Assembly: GCF_019186805.1 (NCBI RefSeq)
Contig: NZ_CP066783.1
Span: forward strand, 2,617,501 to 2,681,500
Length of the DNA: 64,000 nt
DNA from: Comamonas fluminis
GTDB taxonomy: Bacteria > Pseudomonadota > Gammaproteobacteria > Burkholderiales > Burkholderiaceae_C
Reading direction: 5' to 3'
The notes beneath the pieces were generated by a model. It saw only the letters and a list, made by a program, of their open reading frames with translations, did no database searches and was not told where the DNA came from. Position 1 is the first letter of the stretch. The number at the start of each line of letters is the position of its first letter. The translations under genes and the position numbers were made by a program. Shown piece by piece: positions 52,822 to 62,479 of this stretch.

Positions 52822-55800
52822 ATGCATTTGCTCAGCACCCGCCCCGGTGGCTTTGTCGAAGACGACAGCATCATCACCCGCCTGGACCAGACGCCCGCCG
52901 ACATGGTGGTGCTCAGCTCTGCCGATACCACGCTGTCGCTGCTGGCGGATGCCTACCGCTTGTGGCAGCAAACTGAGCCTGACGCGCCCACGCTGCGGCT
53001 GGCCAACTTACTGCATCTGCGCCAAAGCGCCTCGCTTGATCTGTATATCGGCGAGGTGCTGCAGCATGCCAGGCTGATCATCGTCGATCACCTGGGGGCA
53101 GAGTCCACCTGGCCTTACGGCATAGAGCAATTGCAAAAGCTGGCGCGCCAGCGCAGCCAGCAGCTGGCCATGTTCTCGGGCGACAGCCAAGAGGATCTGG
53201 AGCTGCTGTCCAAAGGCAGCATGCCGGTGGAGCAAAGCCGCGCGCTGTGGCAATACCTGCGCGCGGGGGGGCTGGGTAATGCGCGGGAGTTTTTGCGCAT
53301 GGCGGCGGCCTGGGGCCTCCAACGCGGGCGCGAAGGCGCGCCCGTGCGTGTGCTGCCGCCCGTGGCCGTGCATGTGCCGCAGGGCTGGGCAAAAGACGAC
53401 GCCAGCCACATCCCCGGGCTGGACGATTTGCAAGCCCGCTGGACGCCCGGCGCGCCCGTGGCCATGCTGGTGTTCTACCGATCCCACCTGCTGGCCGCCA
53501 ACACCGAAGCCTTTGACGCCGTGGCCGATGCCCTGCTGGCACAAGGCCTGAACCCGTTGCCACTGGCGCTGGAGTCGCTCAAAGATGCACTGTGCCTGCA
53601 AACCTTGCGCACGCTGTGTGCGGCGCATGATGTGCAAATCATCCTCAACACCACGGCGTTTGCTGCTTTGGGCGAGCACGCCCGCGCCGATGATGCAGCC
53701 GACGCGCTGGCGGGCGATATCCCCGTGCTACAAGTGATTGCCAGCGGCGGCAACCGCGAAGACTGGCTGGCCGACAGCCAGGGCCTGCGACCGCGCGACA
53801 TTGCCATGCAGGTGGTGCTACCCGAGATGGACGGCCGCATCATGACGCGCGCCATGAGCTTTAAAGGCCTGACCCACCGCTGCGATCTAACGCAAACCGA
53901 CGTCATCAGCTACCAGGCCGAGCCAGATCGCGTGCAATGGATTGCCGAGCTGGCCCAGCGTTGGTGCCTGCTGCGCAGCAAACCCGCCGCGCAGAAAAAG
54001 GTGGCGCTGGTACTGGCCAACTACCCCGGCAGCGAGGCGCGCATGGGCAGCGGCGTGGGGCTGGATACACCCGAATCCGTCATCGCCCTGCTGCACCAGT
54101 TGCAGCGTGTTGGTTGGAGCCTGGGCGATGCTGCAGCCCTGCCCGCAACAGGCCTGGCGCTGATGCAGCAGCTGCAACAAGGCATTGCCAACAACCCGCA
54201 CAAATGGGCGCTGCGCCCCGCCAGCCAGGGCTACAGCCTGCAAAACTACCGCCAGCGGCTGGCCCAGTTGCCGGATGGCATGGCGCAGGCGCTGATCACC
54301 CAATGGGGCGAACCCGAGGCCGACCCCATGCTGCGCGACGGCTGGTTCATGATTGCAGGCCTGCAACTGGGTCATGTGTTTGTGGGCATACAACCGGCGC
54401 GTGCGCTGGATGGCCGCAACGACTACGCCAGCTACCACGATGCCGAGCTTGTACCGCCCCATAACTACCTGGCGTTTTACTTCTGGCTGCGCGATGTGTT
54501 TGGCGTGGATGCCATGGTGCATGTGGGCAAGCACGGCAATCTGGAATGGCTGCCGGGCAAGAGCCTGGCGCTGTCGCAACACTGCTGGCCCGACGCCATT
54601 CTCGGCCCCCTGCCCCACGTCTACCCCTTTATCGTCAACGACCCCGGCGAAGGCGCGCAAGCCAAGCGCCGCAGCCAGGCCGTCATCATCGACCACCTGA
54701 TGCCGCCGCTGGCGCGCGCCGAAAACCACGGCCCCATGCAGGAGCTGGAGCGCCTGGTGGACGAATACTACGAAGCCCTGCTGGTAGACCTGCGCCGCGC
54801 CACGCTGCTGCGCCAGCAGATTCTGGACTGCGCCAAGCAGCAAGACTTGCTGCGCGAACTGGGCATTGAGACCGCAAATACGCAGCCCGATGCCGACGAG
54901 CAGTTGCTGGAGCGCATCGACGCCTATCTGTGCGAGCTGAAAGAAACCCAGATTCGCGACGGCCTGCACATCTTTGGCCACTCGCCGCAAGATGGGCTGC
55001 GCGACAGCACCTTGCTATCGCTTGCGCGTTACCCCGGCAGCGGCAGCCGGGAGCTGGGCTTGCTCAATGCGCTGGCAGCCGACCTGCTGTCGGGCACGGA
55101 CTGGAACCCTCTGGATATGGATGCTGCAGCCACTTGGACTGGCCCGCGCCCCGCAGCCCTGCAGCAGCTCAGCGAAGAAGTCTGGCGCCATGGCGGCGAC
55201 ACCCGTGAACGGCTGGAGCTGCTGGCCTTGCAAGTAATTACCGAGCCAGCACTGGCGCAAGACTGGCCTGCTACCCAGCAAGTGCTGATCCGCATCCAGC
55301 AACAAATTGCCCCGGCATTGGACGCCTGCGGCCCGCAAGAGCTGCTGCAGTTCTCACGCGCACTGCAAGGCCGTTTTGTGCCCGCAGGCCCCAGCGGATC
55401 GCCCTCACGCGGGCGCTGCGACACATTGCCTACCGGGCGCAATTTCTACACCGTCGATACGCGTGCCATCCCTACGCAAACCGCATGGGCGCTGGGCCAG
55501 CAATCCGCAACGCGACTGCTGGAGCGCTATCTGCAAGAGCATGGCGAATATCCGCAGGCCATTGGCCTGTCCGTCTGGGGCACGGCCACCATGCGCACGG
55601 GCGGCGACGATATTGCCCAGGCTTTTGCGCTGATAGGCGTGCGCCCCAAATGGGCCGCAGGCAGCCAACGCGTGACGGACTTCGAAGTCATCCCCGCCGT
55701 GGGCCTGCGCCGCCCGCGCGTGGATGTGACGCTGCGCATCAGCGGCTTTTTCCGCGATGCCTTTCCCAACGTGGTGCAGATGTTTGACGCCGCCGTGCGC

Positions 55801-56646
55801 GCCGTAGCCGAGCAGGACGAAGACGCCGAAGACAACCCCATCCGCGCCCGCGTGCTGCGCGACACGCAGGCTGCGCTGGACAAAGGCTTGAGCCCTGATG
55901 CAGCACGCGAGCAAGCGCTGTGGCGAATCTTTGGCGCCCCCACAGGCAGCTACGGCGCCAGCATGCATGAGCTGCTGCGCACCGGCCAGTGGACGGATTC
56001 TGGCGACTTTGCCCGCCACTATCTGCACTGGGGCGCCTATGCCTACGGCCAGCATGCCGACGGCGTACCCGCCCGCACTGCGCTGGAGCAACGCCTGCAG
56101 GCGCTCGACGTGGTGCTACAAAATCAGGATAGCCGCGAGCATGACCTGCTGGACTCCAGCGAGTACTACCAGCACCAGGGTGGCATGGTGGCCGCTGTGC
56201 GCCACCTGGGCGGTGCCGAGCCTGCTGTCTACCACGGCGACCACGGCAATCCGCAGTCAGCCAAAATCCGCTCGCTGGCCGAAGAGATTGGCCGCGTGGT
56301 GCGCGCCCGTGTCACCAACCCCAAGTGGATTGCAGGCGCCATGCGCCACGGCTACAAGGGTGCGTTCGAGATGGCCGCCACGGTGGATTATCTGTTTGGC
56401 TTTGACGCCACCACACAACTGGTTTCCGACACCCATTACCAGCTGGTGACCGAGGCCTACGTGCAAAACGACGAAGTGCGCAACTTCATGCGCCACAACA
56501 ACCCGCAGGCGCTCGGCGATATCGTCTCGCGCCTGCTAGAAGCCATTGACCGCGGCATGTGGCAAGAGCCCGGTGATCTGCACCAGAGCTTGCTGACCCA
56601 TATGCTTGCGCAAGAAGAATTCATGGAAGGGCAAGTCTCGCAATGA
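52822..56646 (+). CDS. cobN: Cobaltochelatase large subunit CobN
   Basis: A 1274-residue CobN/Mg-chelatase H family protein, normal length for CobN. Blocks seen: ANYPGSEARMGSGVGLDTPESV, VGKHGNLEWLPGKSLALS, GHSPQDGLRDS and EIGRVVRARVTNPKWIAGAMRHGYKGA. It inserts Co2+ into hydrogenobyrinate a,c-diamide together with two AAA/VWA subunits. The gene is followed by the ChlI/ChlD gene with ATGA overlap. Confidence 0.95.
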   Translation: MHLLSTRPGGFVEDDSIITRLDQTPADMVVLSSADTTLSLLADAYRLWQQTEPDAPTLRLANLLHLRQSASLDLYIGEVLQHARLIIVDHLGAESTWPYGIEQLQKLARQRSQQLAMFSGDSQEDLELLSKGSMPVEQSRALWQYLRAGGLGNAREFLRMAAAWGLQRGREGAPVRVLPPVAVHVPQGWAKDDASHIPGLDDLQARWTPGAPVAMLVFYRSHLLAANTEAFDAVADALLAQGLNPLPLALESLKDALCLQTLRTLCAAHDVQIILNTTAFAALGEHARADDAADALAGDIPVLQVIASGGNREDWLADSQGLRPRDIAMQVVLPEMDGRIMTRAMSFKGLTHRCDLTQTDVISYQAEPDRVQWIAELAQRWCLLRSKPAAQKKVALVLANYPGSEARMGSGVGLDTPESVIALLHQLQRVGWSLGDAAALPATGLALMQQLQQGIANNPHKWALRPASQGYSLQNYRQRLAQLPDGMAQALITQWGEPEADPMLRDGWFMIAGLQLGHVFVGIQPARALDGRNDYASYHDAELVPPHNYLAFYFWLRDVFGVDAMVHVGKHGNLEWLPGKSLALSQHCWPDAILGPLPHVYPFIVNDPGEGAQAKRRSQAVIIDHLMPPLARAENHGPMQELERLVDEYYEALLVDLRRATLLRQQILDCAKQQDLLRELGIETANTQPDADEQLLERIDAYLCELKETQIRDGLHIFGHSPQDGLRDSTLLSLARYPGSGSRELGLLNALAADLLSGTDWNPLDMDAAATWTGPRPAALQQLSEEVWRHGGDTRERLELLALQVITEPALAQDWPATQQVLIRIQQQIAPALDACGPQELLQFSRALQGRFVPAGPSGSPSRGRCDTLPTGRNFYTVDTRAIPTQTAWALGQQSATRLLERYLQEHGEYPQAIGLSVWGTATMRTGGDDIAQAFALIGVRPKWAAGSQRVTDFEVIPAVGLRRPRVDVTLRISGFFRDAFPNVVQMFDAAVRAVAEQDEDAEDNPIRARVLRDTQAALDKGLSPDAAREQALWRIFGAPTGSYGASMHELLRTGQWTDSGDFARHYLHWGAYAYGQHADGVPARTALEQRLQALDVVLQNQDSREHDLLDSSEYYQHQGGMVAAVRHLGGAEPAVYHGDHGNPQSAKIRSLAEEIGRVVRARVTNPKWIAGAMRHGYKGAFEMAATVDYLFGFDATTQLVSDTHYQLVTEAYVQNDEVRNFMRHNNPQALGDIVSRLLEAIDRGMWQEPGDLHQSLLTHMLAQEEFMEGQVSQ

Positions 56647-57830
56647 ACGCCAACACCGCCATGCCGCCCGTCTTTCCGCTGTCAGCTATTGATGGCCAGC
56701 CCGCCCTGGTACAGGCCTTGCTGCTGGCCGCTATCGAGCCCCTGCTGGGCGGCGTGCTCATTCAAGGCCCGCGCGGCACGGCCAAATCCACCGCCGCACG
56801 CGCACTGGCCGATGTGCTGGCACCCGCGCCCTTTGTCAGCCTGCCGCTGGGTGCATCCATCGAGCATGTGATGGGCAGCCTGGATCTGTCCAAGGCACTC
56901 GCAAGTCATGAAGTCGCCTTCGCCCCCGGCCTGATTGCTAAGGCACATGAGGGCGTGCTCTATGTCGACGAAATCAATCTGCTGCCAGACGCCATCGTCG
57001 ATGTGCTATTGGACGTAGCAGCTTCCGGCATCAACCACATTGAGCGCGACGGCATATCGCACAGCCATGCGGCGCGCTTTGTGCTGATAGGCACCATGAA
57101 CCCCGAAGAAGGCATGCTGCGCCCGCAATTGCTGGACCGCCTGGGCCTGTGCGTACAACTAAGCAATGCGCAAGACCCGCAGCTGCGCAGCCGCATTGTC
57201 AAAGCACGGCTGCAGTTTGATCTGAACCCGCAAGGCTTTGTGCAAGCCCATGCGGCCCAGCAGCAGGAAATCCGCACACGTCTGCAGCAAGCCCGCGCCC
57301 GCAGCCGGGACGCCACGCAACTGCCCTGGAGCGATGCGGTGCATGAGGCCGTGGCCCAGCAATGCATCGCCGCCCAGGTCGATGGCCTGCGCGCCGACCT
57401 GGTCATGCTGCGCGCCGCCCGCGCCCTGGCAGCCTGGCAAAACAGCCCCACCATTACGCCAGCGCATGTGACTGAGGTTGCGCCGCTGGTGCTGCAGCAC
57501 CGCTCGGCGGAACCAAGGCAGCCCGCCCCATCCTCGCCAGCCACCAAGCCCGCCCCCTCTTCCAAGCCTCCATCCCAGCCAGACTTCCATCCTTCTGAAG
57601 CGAACTCTGCAAGCCAGCGCAAGCACTTGGACCCGCCTGCCAACCAGTCGTCAGCGCCTGCTGCACCGCCGCCTTCGCAGCAAAACCTGAACCAGCCGCC
57701 ACCTGGCTGGGGTCAGGCGCAGCCCGTCAGCACCACCAGCTTTGATGCCAGCCAGGCCGACGCCATGGCGCAGGCAGCGATGGAAGCGCTTGCCGCAAAA
57801 AAAGCCCGGGCCCCCGGTCGCAGCAATTAG
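56643..57830 (+). CDS. Chelatase AAA+ subunit (ChlI-like), zero-frame product
   Basis: A 395-residue product. Residues 1-290 are the Mg-chelatase AAA+ ATPase: Walker A GPRGTAKST (about 43-51), YVDEINLLPDAIVDVLLD (about 107-124), IGTMNPEEGMLRPQLLDRLGL. From 290 the chain is a Pro/Ser/Gln-rich linker. The frame stops at 57828-57830, inside the loop of a large hairpin, shortly after an A7 run. It would serve as the small subunit of the CobN chelatase; no separate small-subunit gene is present nearby. Confidence 0.85.
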   Translation: MNANTAMPPVFPLSAIDGQPALVQALLLAAIEPLLGGVLIQGPRGTAKSTAARALADVLAPAPFVSLPLGASIEHVMGSLDLSKALASHEVAFAPGLIAKAHEGVLYVDEINLLPDAIVDVLLDVAASGINHIERDGISHSHAARFVLIGTMNPEEGMLRPQLLDRLGLCVQLSNAQDPQLRSRIVKARLQFDLNPQGFVQAHAAQQQEIRTRLQQARARSRDATQLPWSDAVHEAVAQQCIAAQVDGLRADLVMLRAARALAAWQNSPTITPAHVTEVAPLVLQHRSAEPRQPAPSSPATKPAPSSKPPSQPDFHPSEANSASQRKHLDPPANQSSAPAAPPPSQQNLNQPPPGWGQAQPVSTTSFDASQADAMAQAAMEALAAKKARAPGRSN

Positions 57831-58495
57831 TCGCTGCATCGCAGCGCGCCCGCCGGGGGCCCAGCACCGCCGCGCCGCATGGCCTGGCCACAGCAGTTGT
57901 TGCCACAAAAACAGACAGCACCCAGATCGACTGGCCCGCCAGCCTGCGCGCGCGCCGAGATCTGCCTCTTGCGGCAGAACATCTGCGCTGGAAGCGGCCG
58001 CAGGGCAAAAGCAGGCATCAGCACCTGTTCCTGTTGGACTGCTCTGCCTCCATGGTGGAAAGCGGTGCCTTTGCGAAAGCCAAGGGGCTGCTGCTACAAT
58101 GGATGCGCTGGGCTTACCTTCGACGCGAAAGCGTGGCCCTGCTCTGCTTTGGCGCCGGCCAAGTTCGCTGGCTGCTGCAGCCTACGCGGGCTCCGCGCTG
58201 GAATGATGATTTGATAGAGTCCCTGCTGGGCGGCGGCGGCACGCCTTTGGCCGCTGCGCTGCAAGCGGGCTGGGAAATGGCGGCTCAACATTCAGCTCAG
58301 CCGTCTTGCTTATGGGTCATCAGCGATTTTCGCAGTGCCGATGTGTTGCAGCTGGAACTACAGCCCGCCCCACCCCTTGCCCAAATCTGGGTGGACTGTG
58401 ATGTGGGAGGCACTACGACTCTGACAAACTTCGGCGGCGCATCACGGCTGGCAAGCGCATGGCCTCTGTCGGTGACCTTGTCTTTCAGCATCTGA
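56643..58495 (+). CDS. Chelatase medium subunit (ChlD-like) made by -1 frameshift
   Basis: The VWA part lies in the -1 frame, open from 57746 to 58495. It has no ATG, GTG or TTG start before the TTG at 58034, which already sits on the MIDAS motif, so it cannot start alone with an intact domain. Shifting -1 on A7 (57797-57803) gives about 617 residues: AAA+ domain, Pro-rich linker and VWA domain with DCSAS, the GGGTPL threonine and VISDF. This is the normal ChlD/BchD order. Programmed frameshifting in chlD genes paired with cobN has been reported; use here is inferred from sequence. Confidence 0.8.
57797..57862 (+). promoter_or_regulatory. Programmed -1 frameshift signal of the chelatase gene
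   Basis: Slippery A AAA AAA (57797-57803) in the zero frame (GCA AAA AAA), a 4-nt spacer, then a perfect 10-bp stem GGGCCCCCGG (57808-57817) / CCGGGGGCCC (57853-57862). The 35-nt loop contains a smaller GCAGC/GCTGC hairpin and the zero-frame stop codon. Transcript slippage on A7 is an alternative mechanism with the same outcome. Confidence 0.8.
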
Positions 58496-58582
58496 CTCTA
58501 TTGACGGCTTTTGCACCCAGCCTGTGGCTTTGCAGGTGCAGGTCGGGCGCGTGCCTCGAAGAACGGCCGCTGCCGCAGCAGT

Positions 58583-59590
58583 TCACCGTACCTGCCCGGA
58601 AAGTGAGCAACCTTCCCGAACAGAAGCCCCGCAGCCGCTCACCTGCACACCCTGATAGCGCGTTTCTTCCTCGCGCAGGAAATCACTGAACTGGACTCTA
58701 TCTTTGAATGCAACCAGGAAACCCTGGGCTGCCAGTTGCTGCGCCAACAAATCCTCATCAAGAACGCCTTGCAATTGAGCGGCCCAAGCGTCGGCAATCT
58801 CCAAAGACGTTCCCTGCGGAAGAAAAATGCCCTGCCAGTATTCAAGTTCGGGGCCGGTCACCCCAGCCTCTCTAAAGGTGGGAATGTCTGGAAATTGCGG
58901 CAAGCGCGAGCGCGCCGCAACACCCAGAACACGCAGTTTTTTGCTTTCTATATAGGAAGCCACCGGTGCCACGCCCGCCAGCAGCAAGTCCACCTGCTTG
59001 CCAAGCAAACCACCAATCGCAGTGGATGCCCCGTTGTAAGGCACATGCACCAGTTCCGCCCCTATGGAATGGCTCAATCTTTCGCCCTGCAGGTGCTGCA
59101 AGCTGCCCACGCCTGATGAAGCGAAGCTCAGCCCCTGCGCGCGGCTGCGTGACTCAGCGGCAATCTCGCTGATTTTTTCGATTCCGGAGTCGCTTCGCGC
59201 CACCAGCACAATGGGGGCGCTCGAAAGCCTGGCCACAGGCAGCAAGCCCTGCAGCGCGCTTGCGCCAAGTCCGGTGCCATAGATGCGATTGACAAATATT
59301 TCCGCCGGCGAAGCCAGCAGCAAGGTATTTCCATCGGGCCGGGCCTGGGCCACATAGCTGGCAGCAATAGCCCCTCCTGCCCCTGCCCGGTTTTCCACAT
59401 AGACGGGCCGTTTCAGCCTTTCAGAGAGCCTGGCAGCAACAGCACGCGCCAGCGTATCCATTGCACCGCCAGCGCCGAAGCCAACCACGATTTTGACGGG
59501 CCTGTGTGCCGCTGAATTTGCGTCAGATGAGGAACATGAAACAGCCCCGAAAAGCAGACCAGCGCAAAGAAGCGCCATGACCAGCCTCAT
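58583..59590 (-). CDS. Bug-type periplasmic receptor (TctC family)
   Basis: A tripartite-tricarboxylate-type substrate-binding protein of about 335 residues. Blocks: VKIVVGFGAGGAMDTLARAVA, PVYVENRAGAGGAIAASYVA, LVHVPYNGASTAIGGLLGKQVDLLLAGVA, FPDIPTFREAGVTG. It begins with a lipoprotein-like signal (MALLCAGLLFGAVSC) so may be membrane-anchored. The start is uncertain: 59590, 59611 and 59674 are in frame. Ligand unknown. Such receptors are very numerous in Comamonadaceae and often stand alone as here. Confidence 0.85.
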   Translation of the reverse strand: MRLVMALLCAGLLFGAVSCSSSDANSAAHRPVKIVVGFGAGGAMDTLARAVAARLSERLKRPVYVENRAGAGGAIAASYVAQARPDGNTLLLASPAEIFVNRIYGTGLGASALQGLLPVARLSSAPIVLVARSDSGIEKISEIAAESRSRAQGLSFASSGVGSLQHLQGERLSHSIGAELVHVPYNGASTAIGGLLGKQVDLLLAGVAPVASYIESKKLRVLGVAARSRLPQFPDIPTFREAGVTGPELEYWQGIFLPQGTSLEIADAWAAQLQGVLDEDLLAQQLAAQGFLVAFKDRVQFSDFLREEETRYQGVQVSGCGASVREGCSLSGQVR

Positions 59591-59674
59591 CCACAAAGGG
59601 CAGACCGCCATGAGAGGCAGCCAGCCCTTTGCGGACCGGCTGCGCTGGGTAGAAAAAGCCACCGGCACACGCAC

Positions 59675-60442
59675 TCAGCAGAAGTGCTGAGAGCAAGCGT
59701 AGAAATGGGGATTACTCATATCTGGCTTGCCATAGCCCAGCACCTCGCCATCCAGCGTGCGGATCTGCCCTCCCGCTGCCGCCAGAACGGCATGGCCTGC
59801 CGCAATATCCCACTCCATGGTGCGGCCCAGGCGGGGATAGATATCCGCTTCACCTTCAGCGACCAGACAGATCTTGAGCGATGAGCCCGCACTTTTGAGC
59901 GAGCGCACTGAACGCCCCTGCAAGAAATTCTCCAACGCCTGTGCATCGCCATGAGAGCGACTGGCCACCACATCCAGCCCCTCCTGCGGAATGCTACGGC
60001 ATTCGATGGGCTGGCGTGTGCCCTTGACCTCAAGCCATGCGCCCTGCCCTTGCGCACCTGCATACATACGGTCAAGGGCGGGAGCAAACACCACACCAAG
60101 CACTGGCACGCCGTGCTCGATCAAAGCAATATTGACGGTAAATTCGCCGTTGCGCTGAATGAATTCCTTGGTTCCATCCAGAGGATCGACCAGCCAGAAG
60201 CGCTGCCCCATTTCGGGCACGTACCCTGCAGCGGCCGCCTCTTCGGAAACCGCTGGAATCTGCGGCCACAGGGCTTTCAATCGCTCCAGAATCCATCGCT
60301 CAGCCTTCTCGTCCGCTTCGGTCACAGGTGATGCATCCTGCTTGCCGCGCACCTCGAAGTCGGAGCCATAGATCTCCATGATCACTGCACCCGCCTCACG
60401 GGTAATGGCCATGACGTCTTCCAGCACAACGCTCTGATTCAC
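59675..60442 (-). CDS. cysQ: 3'(2'),5'-bisphosphate nucleotidase CysQ
   Basis: A 255-residue inositol-monophosphatase-fold enzyme. Metal-binding motifs: SEE (66-68), WLVDPLDGTKEF (83-94) and MEWDIAAGHAVL near 213. It removes 3'-phosphoadenosine 5'-phosphate produced in sulfate reduction. It is divergent from the cysD/cysNC genes, with a shared 120-nt promoter region, which supports the sulfur role. Confidence 0.9.
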   Translation of the reverse strand: MNQSVVLEDVMAITREAGAVIMEIYGSDFEVRGKQDASPVTEADEKAERWILERLKALWPQIPAVSEEAAAAGYVPEMGQRFWLVDPLDGTKEFIQRNGEFTVNIALIEHGVPVLGVVFAPALDRMYAGAQGQGAWLEVKGTRQPIECRSIPQEGLDVVASRSHGDAQALENFLQGRSVRSLKSAGSSLKICLVAEGEADIYPRLGRTMEWDIAAGHAVLAAAGGQIRTLDGEVLGYGKPDMSNPHFYACSQHFC

Positions 60443-60565
60443 AAAAATCTCCTCTATTTTTCTTGATGTGGTCCGTTTGGTCTATGCACCATTCGGAGGA
60501 CAGGTGGACAGTAAATGCACTCAGTCATTCGCAAATCAGCGAGTGAATGTTTAACAGGAGTGCGC

Positions 60566-62479
60566 ATGACTGTGAGCAAGAAACTTGGTATCCCGCAAAT
60601 CAACGAGCAGCGGATTCAAGCCGTGAAATTGCGGCTGCAAGGACAGACCCTCAAGCAAATTGCGCAAGCCACGGGACTGTCTGCACCGACCATCATTTCG
60701 GCCCACAAGGCCTGGCTGGAAGGCGGCTGGACTGCCGTGCCTGTTCGCGAACGTGGGCGCAAACCCGGAGAAGGCCGCACCCTGTCTGCCATGCAGGAGC
60801 AGGACATCTATGTGCAACTGGTAAGCTCACAGCCTGCGGATCATGGGCTTGACTTTCTGCTCTGGGAGCTGGAAGCCATGCAGCAACTGATCGCTCAACG
60901 CCAGCAACTGGAGTTGCCCGAGCGCACCAACGCCCAGTACCTGCAGCGCTGGAACCTCAATGCAGACCGCCCCATCAAGCGCATGCAGCAGGCGGCCAGC
61001 TCCGTCAAGCGCTGGTATGCCAGCACCTACCTGGACATCTGCGAACAGGCCAAGAAAGAGAACGCCAGCATTGTCTGGATTGATGACTTCGGCGCGCACA
61101 ACAACTGCCCCGGCCGCCTGCGCCACGGCATATTGCGCGCCGTCAACAATCGGGGAAAGGTGCTGTGGCAGCCATACGAAGGAAGTCTGCGCGCCACGCA
61201 TCTGGAAGATTTCTTTGACCGTCTGCAGCGCTCAACCGAATGCAAGATCTTTGCACTGCTGCCCGCCATGCAGTGGCAGCGTGCCGCCACTTTTTCTTCT
61301 CTTTCCGGTGATCGCTGCGAGCGCCTGCGCCTGTTTCACCTGCCCGCCGCCACCGAGATGCTGCACCAGTCCAACGAGCTGGCAAGCAGCATTCAGGAAA
61401 GCATCCAGAGCAAGGCACCTGCCCCCAAAGCCATCCCCAGACAAACCCCTAAGCCACAGATTCTCGACCCTATGGCGAGCATGGCTCAGCAAATTATTAA
61501 ACATCAATTCGCGCAAAAGATTGATGGAACAGACTCCTACAGTTCGCAGCACCCAAGACAAAAAACCAAGGAGAAATCAGTGCTGCTGACTCATCTGCAA
61601 AGGCTGGAAGCTGAAAGCATTCAGGCCATGCGTGAAGTGGTGGCGGAGGCCGAAAACCCCGTCATGCTCTATTCCATCGGCAAGGACAGTGCAGTCATGC
61701 TGCATCTGGCAATGAAGGCGTTTTACCCCGCCAAGCCCCCGTTTCCCCTGCTGCATGTGGACACGACCTGGAAGTTCAAGGAAATGTATCGCTTTCGTGA
61801 CCAGATGGCCGCGAAACTGGGCATGGATCTGCTGGTCCACATCAACCCCGAAGGCCTGGAGATGGGAATCAGCCCCTTCAAGCACGGCTCGCAGATTCAC
61901 ACCGATGTGATGAAGACCGAGGGCTTGAAACAGGCCCTGGACAAATACGGCTTCGATGCAGCTTTTGGCGGCGCACGTCGCGATGAAGAAAAGTCTCGCG
62001 CCAAAGAGCGCATCTTCTCCTTCCGCTCCGACCAGCATCGCTGGGACCCCAAGAACCAGCGCCCCGAGCTCTGGCACCTCTACAACACCCGCAAGAACAA
62101 GGGGGAGTCGATTCGCGTGTTTCCTCTGTCCAACTGGACCGAGCTGGACATCTGGCAATACATCTATCTGGAAAACATCCCCATTGTTCCGCTCTATTTT
62201 TCCGCCCCTCGCCCCGTCGTGGAGCGCGACGGAACGCTGCTGATGGTGGATGACGAGCGCATGCCTCTGAAGAACGGCGAAGTTCCCATGATGCGCAACG
62301 TGCGCTTTCGCACCCTGGGCTGCTACCCACTGACAGGCGCTGTGGAGTCTGACGCCAACACGCTGCCCAAGATCATTCAGGAAATGCTGCTGACACGCAC
62401 TTCAGAAAGACAGGGCCGGATGATCGACCACGACTCGGCCGCATCCATGGAAAAGAAGAAGCAAGAGGGGTATTTCTGA
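60566..62479 (+). CDS. cysD: IS630-transposase-like domain in one frame with sulfate adenylyltransferase CysD
   Basis: One open frame of 637 codons. Residues 1-338 resemble an IS630 transposase: HTH at [35 protein letters not shown], and a core [14 protein letters not shown] ... [17 protein letters not shown], with a degenerate DDE pattern. Residues 339-637 are a full-length CysD ([17 protein letters not shown]-loop, [35 protein letters not shown]). CAGGAG precedes the ATG at 60566. No stop separates the parts, but GTG at 61580 has its own AAGGAG six bases upstream. Thus CysD may be made alone, as a fusion, or both. Role of the N-terminal part unknown; DNA binding is plausible. Confidence 0.8.
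   Translation: MTVSKKLGIPQINEQRIQAVKLRLQGQTLKQIAQATGLSAPTIISAHKAWLEGGWTAVPVRERGRKPGEGRTLSAMQEQDIYVQLVSSQPADHGLDFLLWELEAMQQLIAQRQQLELPERTNAQYLQRWNLNADRPIKRMQQAASSVKRWYASTYLDICEQAKKENASIVWIDDFGAHNNCPGRLRHGILRAVNNRGKVLWQPYEGSLRATHLEDFFDRLQRSTECKIFALLPAMQWQRAATFSSLSGDRCERLRLFHLPAATEMLHQSNELASSIQESIQSKAPAPKAIPRQTPKPQILDPMASMAQQIIKHQFAQKIDGTDSYSSQHPRQKTKEKSVLLTHLQRLEAESIQAMREVVAEAENPVMLYSIGKDSAVMLHLAMKAFYPAKPPFPLLHVDTTWKFKEMYRFRDQMAAKLGMDLLVHINPEGLEMGISPFKHGSQIHTDVMKTEGLKQALDKYGFDAAFGGARRDEEKSRAKERIFSFRSDQHRWDPKNQRPELWHLYNTRKNKGESIRVFPLSNWTELDIWQYIYLENIPIVPLYFSAPRPVVERDGTLLMVDDERMPLKNGEVPMMRNVRFRTLGCYPLTGAVESDANTLPKIIQEMLLTRTSERQGRMIDHDSAASMEKKKQEGYF
61580..62479 (+). CDS. cysD: Independent CysD product from internal start
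   Basis: GTG at 61580 with AAGGAG at 61568-61573 gives a 299-residue protein beginning [20 protein letters not shown], the normal start and length of CysD (ATP sulfurylase small subunit). The strong internal ribosome site suggests this is the main enzyme form. CysD with CysN makes adenosine 5'-phosphosulfate from sulfate and ATP. Confidence 0.7.
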   Translation: MLLTHLQRLEAESIQAMREVVAEAENPVMLYSIGKDSAVMLHLAMKAFYPAKPPFPLLHVDTTWKFKEMYRFRDQMAAKLGMDLLVHINPEGLEMGISPFKHGSQIHTDVMKTEGLKQALDKYGFDAAFGGARRDEEKSRAKERIFSFRSDQHRWDPKNQRPELWHLYNTRKNKGESIRVFPLSNWTELDIWQYIYLENIPIVPLYFSAPRPVVERDGTLLMVDDERMPLKNGEVPMMRNVRFRTLGCYPLTGAVESDANTLPKIIQEMLLTRTSERQGRMIDHDSAASMEKKKQEGYF

